A DNA stretch of 64,000 nt from Paenibacillus sp. 453mf (GTDB lineage: Bacteria; Bacillota; Bacilli; Paenibacillales; Paenibacillaceae): positions 2,855,135 to 2,919,134 of the forward strand of contig NZ_FPAC01000001.1 of NCBI RefSeq assembly GCF_900116105.1, written 5' to 3'. The notes under the pieces were generated by a model. The model did no database searches and was not told where the DNA came from. It saw only the letters and a list, made by a program, of their open reading frames with translations. Shown here piece by piece: positions 45,988 to 55,113 of the stretch. Both the position numbers and the translations under genes were made by a program. How positions within the stretch are numbered: position 1 is the stretch's first letter; every line of letters starts with the position of its first letter.

Positions 45988-47016
45988 ATGGAGCTTATTG
46001 AGCGTTATGTGTACGCAGTCACACAGAGACTGCCCGAGAAGCAAAGAGCAGACATATCCAAAGAGCTGCACGGACTGATCGAAGATATGCTGGAGGAACG
46101 AGCATCATCGGATGAACTTAAAGAGCAACAGGTAGAGAGTGTACTGATAGAACTGGGACATCCGGAGATGATGGCTGCAAGATACGAAGGCGAACGCTAT
46201 CTCATTGGTCCAGCATTGTATACTAGTTATATGACAGTCATGAAAGTTGTTCTTGCTTCTTTTTTGATTGCACTCAGTATATTCGCGATAGTTGAAGCTA
46301 TCATGACGCCTGGCAATATTTTGGACCATTTTACCGATTTCCTCATTGATATCGTCATCTCTATTTCCCAAGCAATCGCATGGGTTACGGTGATATTTGC
46401 GCTCATTGAATATGGGCAGCGGAGAAGATCAATTTCACCAAACAACGGTCATTCGATGAAAGAATGGAATCCGAAAGATTTGCAATCTTTGCCTGATCAC
46501 GGTAAAGAGATCAAAAAGTCAGACCCGATCGCCAGTATTATTTTTATCACTTTGTTTACGGCACTGTTTGCCCTAAATGTTGAGTTAATTGCTGTGTATC
46601 AATTCAATGATCAGGGTTTCTCCTCTATTCCGTTCATCAGCTCAGCCGGAATTGAGAAGTATATACCTTTCATTTGGCTGTTAGGAGCCGTAGGCATTTT
46701 GGGAGAAATATTTAAACTGATTCTGCGCAAAAGGACCACTTCTCTCCTCGCCTACCATATAATTTTCACCATACTCTCGTTTGTTCTTGCCTGGATTATG
46801 CTTCATGATTCCTCGTTCTGGAATGCATCATTTATGAGTCAACTGGAGACCTCAGGCCTAATTCCCCCTGGACAAGAAAGCTATGAGATCGTCTCAAACA
46901 TATGGTCAGGAGTCATTCAGAACTTGATCTATGTTATTGCCATCATCAGCCTAGTCGATTTGGGAAGCGAGATCTACAAATGGAACCGCAGCAAAAAGTT
47001 CACTGGCCGTGCATAA
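45988..47016 (+). CDS. HAAS-domain membrane protein, partner of PadR
   Basis: 342 residues from ATG 45988 (GGGGAGG upstream; the longer frame would overlap the PadR gene). Residues about 1-75 (IERYVYAVTQRLPEKQRADISKEL...) look like the HAAS domain, a helical module usually found with PadR. About seven hydrophobic helices follow. The function is unknown; by analogy the protein senses membrane or envelope state. Confidence 0.8.
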   Translation: MELIERYVYAVTQRLPEKQRADISKELHGLIEDMLEERASSDELKEQQVESVLIELGHPEMMAARYEGERYLIGPALYTSYMTVMKVVLASFLIALSIFAIVEAIMTPGNILDHFTDFLIDIVISISQAIAWVTVIFALIEYGQRRRSISPNNGHSMKEWNPKDLQSLPDHGKEIKKSDPIASIIFITLFTALFALNVELIAVYQFNDQGFSSIPFISSAGIEKYIPFIWLLGAVGILGEIFKLILRKRTTSLLAYHIIFTILSFVLAWIMLHDSSFWNASFMSQLETSGLIPPGQESYEIVSNIWSGVIQNLIYVIAIISLVDLGSEIYKWNRSKKFTGRA

Positions 47017-47030
47017 GCACGGCTTTTTTT
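47006..47030 (+). terminator. Terminator overlapping the HAAS gene stop
   Basis: GCCGTGC pairs with GCACGGC around a 4-base loop containing the stop codon, followed by eight T. Confidence 0.9.
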
Positions 47031-47947
47031 TATGTTCTATAAGCCCAGCCTCTCTCTTCATATGGATTCTGCCTGATCATTTGAATGAAATTGCTCACTG
47101 ATGCAGACAAGGTTTCATTTTTTCGAGTACAAACTGCAATCGTATTCGTAAGCTGGACTCCTGTTACCATAACGCGTGCTAGTTCACCCCGTCTAACCTG
47201 CTCTTTCACGACAAGGGAGGATACGAAGTTTGCTCCATATCCAGAAACAACCGCGGCGATGGCCTCATGCAAGCCGTTGAACGTAAGGGAAATAGAAGGA
47301 GCGGGCGCATTATACGTTCGACAGAGTGATAAGAGTCTTTCCCTCGTTGAGCTCCCTTCCTCTCTCATAACAAACGGAATCCTTGTCATCTCCTCAAGCG
47401 TAACTTCCTGATTGGCATAAGAATGACTCGGAGCAACAACGAACCAAAGCTCATCTTGAAAAAGCTCCTCTGCATAGATGGAATCAGGATGCTCTTCCGG
47501 AAGGCCTCCATAGATGGCCAGATCAACCTCCACACCCAGCAATTGCTTTAGGGCATCGCTTGAATTGGTCGTATTGATCTTCATTTCCACTTGCTCATAG
47601 CGTTGCTTATACTTTGCAATCCAGGATGGAATCAGAAAATTGGCAGGTAGATATGTAGCTGCAAGCCTAAGCCTTCCTCTCCCGCCATCCCGGTACTCTG
47701 CTGCATACTGCTCGATCTGCTGCTCTACGGCAAACAGCCTTGCGGCCAGCACTGCAAAATGCTCCCCCGCATCCGTAAGGGCAACGCCCCTTCCTTCCGG
47801 CTTTAACAAAGGCAAAGACAGCTCCTGCTCAAATTTCTTAATCTGTGCGGTAATCGCTGGCTGGCTGATGCTCAGTATTTCGGCTGCACGTGTAACACTT
47901 CCCGTCTCGGCAACGACATGAAACAATCGCAGGGCATGCAAATTCAT
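47030..47947 (-). CDS. LysR family transcriptional regulator
   Basis: 305 residues from ATG 47947 (AGGAG 8 bp upstream). The winged helix is FHVVAETGSVTRAAEILSISQPAITAQIKKFE; the C-terminal part is the usual periplasmic-binding-like sensor. It is divergent from the O-methyltransferase gene and shares its promoter region, so it likely controls that gene. Confidence 0.92.
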   Translation of the reverse strand: MNLHALRLFHVVAETGSVTRAAEILSISQPAITAQIKKFEQELSLPLLKPEGRGVALTDAGEHFAVLAARLFAVEQQIEQYAAEYRDGGRGRLRLAATYLPANFLIPSWIAKYKQRYEQVEMKINTTNSSDALKQLLGVEVDLAIYGGLPEEHPDSIYAEELFQDELWFVVAPSHSYANQEVTLEEMTRIPFVMREEGSSTRERLLSLCRTYNAPAPSISLTFNGLHEAIAAVVSGYGANFVSSLVVKEQVRRGELARVMVTGVQLTNTIAVCTRKNETLSASVSNFIQMIRQNPYEERGWAYRT

Positions 47948-48070
47948 GGGCACGGCTCCTATCTATATAATAAATTTATGAATATCGCGTAAATATATAT
48001 TATTTTTATCATTTTAACCGGAATACAATATGAATAGAAGCAAAATAATCCAAAAGGAGAAGTGATACTT

Positions 48071-48739
48071 ATGAATCAGTTCAACACATGGATGCAGGTC
48101 GATCGGTATGTGGAGGATAAGCTTATCCCTCCAGATCCTGTGCTAGAAGCCGTTCTAGCAAACAATCAGCAGGCAAATCTACCTCCCATTGATGTCGCTC
48201 CCAATCAAGGGAAGCTGCTTCAGCTGCTTCTGTGGATGCGTAAAGGGAAAAGAGTTCTCGAGATTGGTACACTTGGGGCATACAGTACCATCTGGATGGC
48301 ACGTGTGCTTCCTGAAGATGGCAAGCTGATTACCTTGGAGCTTGATCCCCATCATGCAGCCATTGCGCATCGCAATCTTGAGCTCGCAGGGTTAGATCAT
48401 TTAGTCGAGATTCGTGTCGGGGACGCTCTTCTGCAACTGGAAAAGATGAAAGTTGAAGAGGAGGGGCCTTTTGATTTTATCTTTATCGACGCAGACAAAC
48501 CAAATAATCCATCCTATTTAAAGTACGCCTTGCAGCTCTCTCATCCGGGTACAGTCATTATTGGCGACAATGTTATTCGTGAAGGAGAAATTATAAATCA
48601 TCACAGCACAGATCCACGGATCCACGGAGTCAGACAATTTTACGACATTCTGTCAAACGAGAAGCAGATTTCGGCAACCGCTATCCAAACTGTAGGAAGC
48701 AAGGGTTATGACGGCTTTGTTATCGGAATTGTTAATTGA
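48071..48739 (+). CDS. O-methyltransferase (family 3, SAM-dependent)
   Basis: 222 residues from ATG 48071. VLEIGTLGAYSTIWMARVLP is the SAM-binding motif I, and FDFIFIDADKPNN is the family 3 segment that includes the metal ligands. These enzymes methylate catechol-like hydroxyls. An in-frame GTG at 48062 is closer to AAAAGGAG but leaves almost no spacing. The substrate is unknown. Confidence 0.88.
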   Translation: MNQFNTWMQVDRYVEDKLIPPDPVLEAVLANNQQANLPPIDVAPNQGKLLQLLLWMRKGKRVLEIGTLGAYSTIWMARVLPEDGKLITLELDPHHAAIAHRNLELAGLDHLVEIRVGDALLQLEKMKVEEEGPFDFIFIDADKPNNPSYLKYALQLSHPGTVIIGDNVIREGEIINHHSTDPRIHGVRQFYDILSNEKQISATAIQTVGSKGYDGFVIGIVN

Positions 48740-48769
48740 GTCTTGGTCAAAATAGTGTTACAAAACGGG

Positions 48770-48800
48770 AGCCTCCTGTACTAAGGGAAGGCTTTTTCTA
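48770..48800 (+). terminator. Terminator after the O-methyltransferase gene
   Basis: AGCCTCC pairs imperfectly with GGGAAGGCT, followed by five T. Moderate quality. Confidence 0.5.
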
Positions 48801-48916
48801 TATATTTTTATCTCGTTTAATGCAGGGGTATTTATCCAAAAAGCGAATATATATTCCCTATCACATTCTCAAGGTACACCGGCATATCCCAATTTCAGAG
48901 AAGGAGTTGATTCATA

Positions 48917-49723
48917 TTGAGTAATCATCACACTACTGCCAATACGCAAATTAAACCGATAGAAAACCGGATAACGAGCCTGTTTGTTCATGTTACGGAT
49001 TTACGAAGAGCGGCTGAGTGGTATAGTCAATTGCTTGGTCTTCAGGTCAGGGAAGAACGCCTAACGTCAGGACCTGTGTATTGGTTTGATCTGCCGGAGG
49101 CTCATCTTATTCTGGACTCGAACACCGAGAATCGAAAAAATCCGGAGTGGCGTGAAGAGATGAAGCCCCGCTTCATGCTCGCCTGCAGCAATATAGATGA
49201 GGCATACGAACATACCGAGCACAAGGCGGTGACTTACTCTAAGCCCTCTCATCATGGCTCTATGGCCTATTTCAACTTCAGTGACCTCGAAGGAAATACA
49301 CTCATGGTAAGTCGTAATACGGCTTCTGCTGAGGCAAACGCATTGAACCCTGCCGATTGTGTCAGTCCGATCCTTCCCCGAATTGGCGGCGTCTTTGTCG
49401 ATGTGACCGATATGAAGTCCGCTGTCCAGTGGTATACGGAGCTATTTAATCTGCCTTATGACGACAAGGACACGGATCCTCCCATTTACAGCATTCCCAT
49501 GACAAACGGGCCGGTATTGCTGCTGGACCAGCATCGTTCTTGGCGGCAGGAAAATTTCACAGAGCTGTTCTATTTCGAAACAGACGACATTGAGGCAGCA
49601 TATCAATACGTCTTGGATCAGGGCTTTAAAGTGACAGGTAAACCGAATGACTTCGAAGATTTGGCCGAATTTGCCGTTATTGATCCAGATGGAAACCGGA
49701 TCGTCATTGCATGTATGAAATAA
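48917..49723 (+). CDS. VOC family protein with two glyoxalase-like domains
   Basis: The 268-residue protein has two betaalphabetabetabeta units: about 17-128 (SLFVHVTDLRRAAEWYSQLLG) and about 150-266 (VFVDVTDMKSAVQWYTELFN). The second ends with FAVIDPDGNRIVIA, where metal-ligand residues are expected. Start is TTG 48917 with AAGGAG about 10 bp upstream. It may be a dioxygenase, lyase or resistance-type binding protein; the substrate is unknown. Confidence 0.85.
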   Translation: MSNHHTTANTQIKPIENRITSLFVHVTDLRRAAEWYSQLLGLQVREERLTSGPVYWFDLPEAHLILDSNTENRKNPEWREEMKPRFMLACSNIDEAYEHTEHKAVTYSKPSHHGSMAYFNFSDLEGNTLMVSRNTASAEANALNPADCVSPILPRIGGVFVDVTDMKSAVQWYTELFNLPYDDKDTDPPIYSIPMTNGPVLLLDQHRSWRQENFTELFYFETDDIEAAYQYVLDQGFKVTGKPNDFEDLAEFAVIDPDGNRIVIACMK

Positions 49724-49752
49724 TGGATTGAAATTTCTTGTGAACAGCAAAA

Positions 49753-49788
49753 AAAGAGCCTAAAACCGTAATGGTTCAGGCTCTTTAG
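49753..49788 (-). terminator. Terminator between the VOC and SDR genes
   Basis: AAAGAGCCT and AGGCTCTTT pair with AACC/GGTT inside. On the minus strand seven U follow, ending the SDR gene; it can also end the convergent VOC gene. Confidence 0.85.
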
Positions 49789-49800
49789 TATGTTTCTTAA

Positions 49801-50568
49801 TTATTGACCGACCATACCGCCGTCAACGGTGTATAGAGATGCTGTGACAAAGGAAGCTTCGTCAGACAGCAGGAAATTCATGACTGCAGCCACTTCTTCC
49901 GGCTTGCCGTAACGGCCCATTGGAGTTGCAGCTTCGTTGGCTTTTTTGTACTCTTCTGCTTGACCGGAATTTGCCTCGATTTGCTCCATCATACGAGTTG
50001 CAATCGTACCTGGAAGAACCGCATTGACACGGATTCCAAATGAAGCCAGCTCATTTGCTGCTACACGAGTAAGACCAATGACAGCATGCTTGGACATAAT
50101 GTAAGGAGACATCCCTGGAGCACCCATCAGGCCTGCTAGTGAAGAAGTGTTCAAAATTGCGCCTGAATTTTGTTTCTTCATTACAGGGATCACATACTTC
50201 AAACCAAGGAATACACCGCGAACATTCACGTTATATACGAGGTCAAGTGCTTGTACACTCATCTCATCGATGGTAGCTGTAGGACCTTCAATTCCCGCAT
50301 TGTTTGCAAAATAGTCAATAGTGCCAAACTTCTCAACAGCCTTGTTCACATAGTTTTGCACATCTTCCTCTTTGGATACGTCTGCTGCAACGGCAAGTGA
50401 ATTAGAATCATTAAGACCCAGATCTTCGATTGTTGCTTTAATCGCATCTTCCTTCAGGTCAACGAGGACCACGTTCACTTGGCGTTCTGCCAAACGACGT
50501 ACCAGTTCCTTACCAATACCGCCTGCTGCTCCAGTAACAATTGCTGTCTTTACTTGTGTTTGACTCAT
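49801..50568 (-). CDS. Short-chain dehydrogenase/reductase (SDR)
   Basis: 255 residues from ATG 50568 (AAGGAAG upstream). TGAAGGIG near residue 12 is the classical NAD(P) motif, NNAG is present, and the catalytic Ser-Tyr-x3-Lys is SSLAGLMGAPGMSPYIMSK. This is the FabG-like group, reducing or oxidising an unknown alcohol or ketone. It is divergent from a TetR-FabV pair and may share a regulatory palindrome. Confidence 0.92.
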   Translation of the reverse strand: MSQTQVKTAIVTGAAGGIGKELVRRLAERQVNVVLVDLKEDAIKATIEDLGLNDSNSLAVAADVSKEEDVQNYVNKAVEKFGTIDYFANNAGIEGPTATIDEMSVQALDLVYNVNVRGVFLGLKYVIPVMKKQNSGAILNTSSLAGLMGAPGMSPYIMSKHAVIGLTRVAANELASFGIRVNAVLPGTIATRMMEQIEANSGQAEEYKKANEAATPMGRYGKPEEVAAVMNFLLSDEASFVTASLYTVDGGMVGQ

Positions 50569-50977
50569 TGTATATTCGCTTCCTTTTCCTCGGGATAGGT
50601 ATGACGTCTGCAGCATTACTTCAGATGCCATACGATGGTAATGTAATTCATTTCCATAAGAATCATGCAAGATTCTTAGTTGTTAGTAACTCACTTCTTG
50701 TTTATCGTACTCCTCTCGAAAAAGAAGGACAATAATCAGTATTCACAGAATTGTCATCTAATCGACACATAAAATTTAATTGTTAAATTTACAATTAGAA
50801 GTTGGACACTCTCGTTAAAAATGTTCAAAATTGGATCACAGTGATTTGGGAACGAAGAGGACTTACGTTATAATCGTAAGTAACCGAAGCCATTTCATAT
50901 TACCTTTAACTGCTCTAATTGAGAGTATTACGAAACTGATTCAACTATGAACGAATAGGACAGGAGTCTACAGGCAA
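50569..50977. other. Divergent control region between SDR and TetR genes
   Basis: About 400 bp, AT-rich, with the operator-like palindrome at 50861-50881 and the promoter described below. No further gene was seen. Confidence 0.5.
50846..50881 (+). promoter_or_regulatory. Promoter with palindromic operator over its -10 box
   Basis: TTGGGA (50846-50851), 17 bp spacer, TATAAT (50869-50874). The -10 box lies inside the palindrome ACTTACG-N7-CGTAAGT (50861-50881), so a bound dimer would block transcription. It probably controls the TetR gene and maybe the SDR gene. Confidence 0.65.
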
Positions 50978-51568
50978 ATGGAAGATACGAACGACAGAAG
51001 AAGCAAACGAACACGGCTTGCCCTTAAAGTCGCTTTTATAGAGCTAGTGCTTGAAAAAGGTTATGAGGCTACCACTATTATGGACATCGCCAGTCGTGCA
51101 GACTACAATCGCGGGACTTTTTATAATCATTATATAGATAAAGAGGATTTACTTAGAGAAATCAAAGGGGAGTTCTTGCAAGGGGTTTCAACTGCATTGC
51201 TCGCCCCTTATGAAGGTATGGATCGGGTTGATGCGGACAAGATTTATCCTTCCACTCTGCGTCTCTTAGAGCACATTGAGCATCACAAAGACCAGTTCAA
51301 AGCCCTTCTTTCTGTAAGCAACGATCTTTCGTATGACATCTGTAATCTGCTTAAAGATGCCATGAGAAATGATATGCATATCGTGATGAATGATTCCTCA
51401 AGATCAATAGACTATGAAATTATGCTCAGCTACCGCATGCCGGCTTTTGTAGGCGTCATTATGTACTGGGCGGAAACCGACTTTAAATACTCAGCAAGCT
51501 ATATGGCAGAGCAGGTTATGATTCAAACGAATCTGAGTCTGGATTATATTGAGTTCAAGAATCGATGA
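50978..51568 (+). CDS. TetR/AcrR family transcriptional regulator
   Basis: The 196-residue protein has a helix-turn-helix at about 27-60 (ATTIMDIASRADYNRGTFYNHYIDKEDLL) and a helical ligand-binding C-terminus. AGGAG precedes the ATG. It lies just upstream of fabV and divergent from the SDR, so it likely controls one or both. Confidence 0.92.
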   Translation: MEDTNDRRSKRTRLALKVAFIELVLEKGYEATTIMDIASRADYNRGTFYNHYIDKEDLLREIKGEFLQGVSTALLAPYEGMDRVDADKIYPSTLRLLEHIEHHKDQFKALLSVSNDLSYDICNLLKDAMRNDMHIVMNDSSRSIDYEIMLSYRMPAFVGVIMYWAETDFKYSASYMAEQVMIQTNLSLDYIEFKNR

Positions 51569-51673
51569 AGATGGTTTCACTTTCTTGAAATATTGTTACA
51601 ATAGGATGTGGCTGTATCTAGATTGCGAGACATGATATGTCTAACGAAAGTGAAAGTGAGGAATATAACGAAT

Positions 51674-52876
51674 ATGATTATAAAACCTAGAACACGCGGC
51701 TTTATTTGTACAACAGCACATCCCGTTGGATGCGCGCGCCAGGTGGAGGAGCAAATTAAATACGTACAATCACAGCCGCAAATCAATGGCGGACCTAAGA
51801 ACGTACTTATTCTTGGTGCTTCTACAGGCTACGGCTTATCCTCCCGCATCGTTGCTGCTTTTGGTGCAGGTGCCAATACCATCGGTGTATACCGTCCAAG
51901 TGCAGGAAGCGAGAAAAGAACGGCATCTGCGGGCTGGTATAACTCCGCTGCATTTGAGCAGGCAGCAAACGCGGCTGGACTTAAGTCTTATAGTGTTAAC
52001 GGAGATGCCTTCACCGACGAAACGAAACAAAAAACGGTAGAGGTGATTCGTGAACAATTGGGACAGGTTGATCTGGTTGTTTACAGTGTCGCTGCACCCA
52101 GACGCCAGGACCCGGCAACCGGAGAAATGGTAAACTCTGTTCTTAAGCCGATTGGAGAAGCGTTCACAAACAAAACGGTCAATTTCCATACAGGTGAAGT
52201 CACTGAAGTAACCATAGAGCCTGCAACCGAGGAAGAAGTGCGCAATACTGTAACGGTGATGGGCGGTGACGATTGGAAGCTGTGGATTAAGGCGCTGAAG
52301 GACGGAGGCGTGCTGGCAGACAGTGCCACTACGATTGCATATTCCTATATCGGCTCTGAAATTACACGTTCAATTTACCGTGAAGGATCCATCGGTCAAG
52401 CGAAGGATCACCTTGAGGCGACAGCACATGAGCTGAACGAGGAGCTATCCAGCACGGGCGGACGAGCTTATGTTGCTGTAAGCAAAGCGCTTGTTACCCA
52501 GTCCAGTTCGGCAATTCCGATCGTTCCGCTATATGTGTCCGCATTATATAAAGTCATGAAGGAAAAAGGGCTGCATGAAGGTACGATTGAACAGATGTAT
52601 CGCTTATTTGCAGATCGTCTGTACCATGGCGAGCAAACGCTTGTTGACGATGTAGGACGCATTCGAATTGATGACTGGGAGCTTCAAGAAGATGTACAGG
52701 CTGAGGTTCTTCGCATCTGGTCTGAGGTCAACAGCGACAACATTTATGACATTTCGGACCTGAAAGGATACAACACAGAGTTCTTCCAGCTGTTCGGATT
52801 TCAGATGGATGGTGTTGATTATGAGAGCGATGTTAACCCTGATGTTCAGATACCTGGTGCCTACAAGGTAGAATAG
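51674..52876 (+). CDS. fabV: Trans-2-enoyl-ACP/CoA reductase FabV
   Basis: 400 residues from ATG 51674, matching the start MIIKPRTRGFICTTAHPVGC of the family. GASTGYG (48-54) binds NADH, and the catalytic Tyr-x8-Lys lies in YSYIGSEITR...GQAK near residues 235-245. FabV performs the last reduction of the fatty acid elongation cycle and is known to be insensitive to triclosan. The ribosome-binding site is weak (GAGG, about 13 bp away). It lies about 100 bp after the TetR gene. Confidence 0.93.
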   Translation: MIIKPRTRGFICTTAHPVGCARQVEEQIKYVQSQPQINGGPKNVLILGASTGYGLSSRIVAAFGAGANTIGVYRPSAGSEKRTASAGWYNSAAFEQAANAAGLKSYSVNGDAFTDETKQKTVEVIREQLGQVDLVVYSVAAPRRQDPATGEMVNSVLKPIGEAFTNKTVNFHTGEVTEVTIEPATEEEVRNTVTVMGGDDWKLWIKALKDGGVLADSATTIAYSYIGSEITRSIYREGSIGQAKDHLEATAHELNEELSSTGGRAYVAVSKALVTQSSSAIPIVPLYVSALYKVMKEKGLHEGTIEQMYRLFADRLYHGEQTLVDDVGRIRIDDWELQEDVQAEVLRIWSEVNSDNIYDISDLKGYNTEFFQLFGFQMDGVDYESDVNPDVQIPGAYKVE

Positions 52877-52903
52877 CTCCGCGAGTGACCATGTCATCAA
52901 TAC

Positions 52904-52936
52904 AGCCCTTCTGGTTTACTTACCAGGGGGCTTTTT
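52904..52936 (+). terminator. Terminator after fabV
   Basis: AGCCC...CTGG pairs with CCAG...GGGCT and is followed by five T. Confidence 0.8.
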
Positions 52937-52997
52937 GGGCATGGCCAATTGAATACCCTGGCTTAGCAAGTGATGCAATTCATATGAAAAATAAAGA

Positions 52998-53026
52998 TTG
53001 ACATGCTTCATATCGATTGATATTAT
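52998..53026 (+). promoter_or_regulatory. Strong promoter TTGACA-N17-TATTAT
   Basis: Consensus -35, optimal spacer and a near-consensus -10, about 170 bp before the permease gene. A terminator lies between it and the gene. Confidence 0.75.
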
Positions 53027-53099
53027 TTACCTCAATAACATATCAATTCGATGGGAATTATGAGATTTAGAATTGTTCTCACCGTCTACCGTACAAACG

Positions 53100-53134
53100 G
53101 AGGCATTTTCGATTTTGGAAGATGCCTCTTTTTT
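53100..53134 (+). terminator. Leader terminator (possible attenuator)
   Basis: GAGGCATTTTC pairs with GAAGATGCCTC (one G-U) and is followed by six or more T. It sits between the strong promoter and the permease gene. Confidence 0.85.
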
Positions 53135-53196
53135 GTACCCATTTTTCTCGCATAGAGTAGTTATCCCATCATCCACCCTATTAAGGAGGTCAGCTT

Positions 53197-54045
53197 ATGA
53201 TTGAGCAAGTGAAGTCTTCAGGCACTAAAATAAAGCCTGCGGCAACGCGCAAAAAACGCTCTAATGCTAAAGCTTCAAAAACAAGTCATCTCAGCTCCAT
53301 TCTGCTAGGACTACTCGTACCAGGCACCGTACTCATTCTGTGGCAGGTTGCAGGAAGCTCAGGATGGATCTCAAGCACAATGCTCCCCACCCCGCTGCAA
53401 ATTGCATTATCCTTCAAGGACCTGATGATTTCGGGCGAGCTGTTTGGTCACATGCAAATCAGTATCGCGAGAGCAGCAAGCGGTTTTCTGTTAGGTGCTG
53501 GGCTTGGCCTGGTATTTGGTACCCTTGTCGGCTTCCTGCGCCGGTTTGAGCAGACTTTAGACCCCACCTTTCAAATGCTGCGTATGATCCCCCATCTGGC
53601 ACTTACTCCGTTATTTATTCTATGGTTTGGGTTCGGCGAGACCTCCAAAATATTGCTTATCGCCAAAGGCGCCTTTTTCCCAATGTATGTTAATACCTTT
53701 CTTGGCATTCGCGGTGTAGATCTTAAGCTGTTTGAGGTTGCCAAGGTGCTCGAATTCAGCCGTTTCAAGCAGTTGATCCGCCTCGTGCTGCCTGCTGCAC
53801 TGCCTAACATCCTGCTCGGACTTCGTCTATCCCTCGGCGTTGCCTGGCTGGGACTTGTGGTAGCTGAGCTTATGGGCTCAAGTGAGGGAATCGGGTATAT
53901 GATACAGGATGCACGTCAATTCACGCAGACCTCAGTGGTGTTTGTCGGTATCATTATCTTTGCCGCGGTCGGGAAGATCACGGATTCCTTCGTCCGGTAT
54001 TTAGAGAGAAAGCTGCTTCGCTGGCGAGACAGCTTCAATGGTTGA
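53197..54045 (+). CDS. ABC transporter permease, SsuC/TauC type
   Basis: The 282-residue protein has a basic N-terminus, about six transmembrane helices and an EAA-like loop (LFEVAKVLEFSRFKQLIRLVLPAALPNIL). This is the permease group for sulfonates, taurine, nitrate or pyrimidine precursors. TAAGGAGGT precedes the ATG. It is followed 21 bp later by the binding protein gene. No ATPase gene is adjacent. Confidence 0.9.
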   Translation: MIEQVKSSGTKIKPAATRKKRSNAKASKTSHLSSILLGLLVPGTVLILWQVAGSSGWISSTMLPTPLQIALSFKDLMISGELFGHMQISIARAASGFLLGAGLGLVFGTLVGFLRRFEQTLDPTFQMLRMIPHLALTPLFILWFGFGETSKILLIAKGAFFPMYVNTFLGIRGVDLKLFEVAKVLEFSRFKQLIRLVLPAALPNILLGLRLSLGVAWLGLVVAELMGSSEGIGYMIQDARQFTQTSVVFVGIIIFAAVGKITDSFVRYLERKLLRWRDSFNG

Positions 54046-54066
54046 ATAGAGAGGAGCTCGATAGCA

Positions 54067-55113
54067 ATGTCTGAACAAATGAAGAAGAAACCACGCACCA
54101 TTGCAGTCTTCCTGGCCGCGCTCATTGTCTTGCTCATGTTAAGCGGCTGCGCCAATCAAGGCGGCAGCGAGGCAGATGTGGCAGGAGCCGTCAGTTCAGG
54201 AGATAAAGTTGTCATCAATATAGGAGTGCAAGGCGCCACCGGCATTTTCTCCTATGCAAGAGATACGAAGGCTTTTGAAAAAGCATTTGAACAGGTCGGT
54301 GCAGAAGTAAAATGGCATGAGTTCGCGAGCGGACCTCCCCATTTTGAAGCACTCGCATCGGGCAGACTGGATTTTGGAGGTACAGGTGGTACGCCAGTGA
54401 TCGCAGGACAGACCGGAGGTATCGACTTCAAAGCGATCGCTGTTACTGGTGACGGCAAGAAAGGAAATGCCCTTCTCGTGCCTGAAGGCAGTGATATTAA
54501 GCGAATTGAGGATCTAAAAGGTAAGAAAATTGCCGTAGCCAAAGGCAGCAGCGCCTACAACTTCCTGTTCCAGGTCATTCATACCGCGGGACTTACCGGA
54601 AATGATATCGAACTAATTCAGCTTCAGCCCGATGAAGCAAGGCCTGCCCTCGACTCCAAAGCAGTGGATGCATGGTCTGTCTGGGAGCCTTATGTAACAA
54701 CAGCCGCCACGCAGACAGGGGCTCAGGTTCTTGTTGACGGAGAACAATTGAACATATTAGCGCCTAGTTTTCTCATCGCACGTACCGACTTTATTGAAAC
54801 CTATCCGGAGCTGACGGTTACTTTTCTTAAGACTTACGAACAGGTAAGGCAGTATTATGAAGGTCATGTCGAGGAGGTTGCAGCCCATTTTGGACAAACG
54901 AAAAATGTGGACGCAGACATGCTGGTGAAAATTATGAATAACAACACTTCCCTCCTGTCTCCAATTACACCTGAATTTGCAGCCGCGCATCAGGAACAGG
55001 CTGACTTCCTCTATTCCATTGATGCGATCGACAAACAGCTTGACACCTCCTTAGTGCTTGAGAACAAATATATTGAACTAGCACTTCAGGAGCTCGAAAT
55101 AGATACAAATTAA
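54067..55113 (+). CDS. ABC substrate-binding lipoprotein, SsuA/TauA (NMT1-like) type
   Basis: The 348-residue protein has a lipoprotein signal with LMLSGC as lipobox near residue 28. INIGVQGATGIFSYARDTKAFEKAF, GGTGGTPVIAGQTG, and DLKGKKIAVAKGSSAYNFL follow the NMT1/SsuA pattern. It binds an anionic or aromatic small molecule; the exact substrate is not readable. GAGAGGAG precedes the ATG. Confidence 0.92.
   Translation: MSEQMKKKPRTIAVFLAALIVLLMLSGCANQGGSEADVAGAVSSGDKVVINIGVQGATGIFSYARDTKAFEKAFEQVGAEVKWHEFASGPPHFEALASGRLDFGGTGGTPVIAGQTGGIDFKAIAVTGDGKKGNALLVPEGSDIKRIEDLKGKKIAVAKGSSAYNFLFQVIHTAGLTGNDIELIQLQPDEARPALDSKAVDAWSVWEPYVTTAATQTGAQVLVDGEQLNILAPSFLIARTDFIETYPELTVTFLKTYEQVRQYYEGHVEEVAAHFGQTKNVDADMLVKIMNNNTSLLSPITPEFAAAHQEQADFLYSIDAIDKQLDTSLVLENKYIELALQELEIDTN

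Larger units (their letters stand above)
52937..53196. other. Leader region of the SsuC/SsuA-type genes
   Basis: Holds the promoter at 52998 and the terminator at 53100. The space between them (about 53033-53099) has several possible hairpins, such as CCGT/ACGG and TGAGA/TCTCA. It matches no riboswitch I can name. Confidence 0.5.

Noticed and set aside
53033..53134. Purine or guanidine riboswitch
   Set aside because: The ACCGTACAAA and CACCG elements looked similar at first, but the conserved core of neither class is present.
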